Shown here one piece after another: positions 5,166 through 5,304 of a DNA stretch of 5,304 nucleotides. Numbering within the stretch: the first letter of the stretch is position 1; every line of letters starts with the position of its first letter. Below the pieces are notes generated by a model that made no database searches, was not told the origin of the DNA, and saw only the letters and a program-made list of their open reading frames with translations. The position numbers were made by a program, and so were the translations under genes. Origin of the DNA: Actinomycetes bacterium (GTDB lineage: Bacteria > Actinomycetota > Acidimicrobiia > Acidimicrobiales > Palsa-688); the NCBI GenBank assembly GCA_021811865.1, contig JAKAQB010000146.1:1-5304 (forward strand). Direction: 5' to 3'.

Positions 5166-5304
5166 CTCGGCGGCCGGAAGGAGCTGTGGGCGAGACGTCC
5201 AGAGGGCGCCCGCAGCCGCCGGCGGTGGCGCTCGATCCGCTCGTCGAGCTCGGCGAGGAAGGCGGACAGGCGCTCGAGCTTGGCGGTCACCTCGCCCCGG
5301 ACGC
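5162..5304 (-). CDS. 3' end of an unidentified gene, probable coiled-coil protein (partial)
   Basis: A minus-strand frame enters from the right edge (first complete codon at 5302) and ends at TGA 5164-5162. Its 46 visible residues include a heptad-like charged helix (VTAKLERLSAFLAELDERIERHRRRL), followed by a disordered-looking end (RAPSGRLAHSSFRPPR). Almost every third codon position is G or C, which supports real coding. The stop overlaps the GTG of the MFS gene as GTGA, so both are probably in one operon and translationally coupled. No family can be assigned from this tail. Confidence 0.65.
   Translation of the reverse strand, partial: VRGEVTAKLERLSAFLAELDERIERHRRRLRAPSGRLAHSSFRPPR

Overview
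The window is very GC-rich, and its coding frames strongly prefer G or C in the third codon position. Together with an Actinobacteria-style SEC-C methionine aminopeptidase, frequent GTG starts and 4-bp gene overlaps, this suggests a high-GC actinobacterium. A lineage such as Acidimicrobiia is possible but is my inference. Most of the window is ordinary chromosomal sequence with one decayed mobile-element scar. I see no CRISPR array, RNA gene, phage module or defence system.

Left part (1-1005): a divergent pair. The 5' end of an unidentified gene reads leftward off the edge (1-86, minus), with a strong ribosome binding site. A complete GntR/FCD transcription factor reads rightward (295-1005). 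The space between them holds a clear dyad (131-149) that overlaps a possible promoter for the leftward gene, which is the usual layout for a local regulator and its target.

Middle (1006-1539): a convergent intergenic region. It carries the C-terminal remnant of an IS110-family transposase (about 1049-1366), a perfect 15-bp inverted repeat (1386-1418) and a weak terminator-like hairpin (1446-1465).

Right part (1540-5304): everything is on the minus strand. In transcription order it holds the 3' end of a charged, probably coiled-coil protein gene; a 12-TM major facilitator transporter that overlaps it by 4 bp; a short gap with a hairpin and a likely leaderless promoter; a 67-aa MerR/AlpA-like DNA-binding protein; type I methionine aminopeptidase with an N-terminal SEC-C zinc motif, coupled to the small gene; and a secreted GH3 beta-N-acetylhexosaminidase-like lipoprotein. 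The lipoprotein's signal peptide lies upstream of every canonical in-frame start codon.

The items most worth a second look are the missing start codon of the GH3 lipoprotein, its substituted acid/base histidine, the translational coupling of a tiny DNA-binding protein to map, and the operator-like dyad upstream of the GntR gene.
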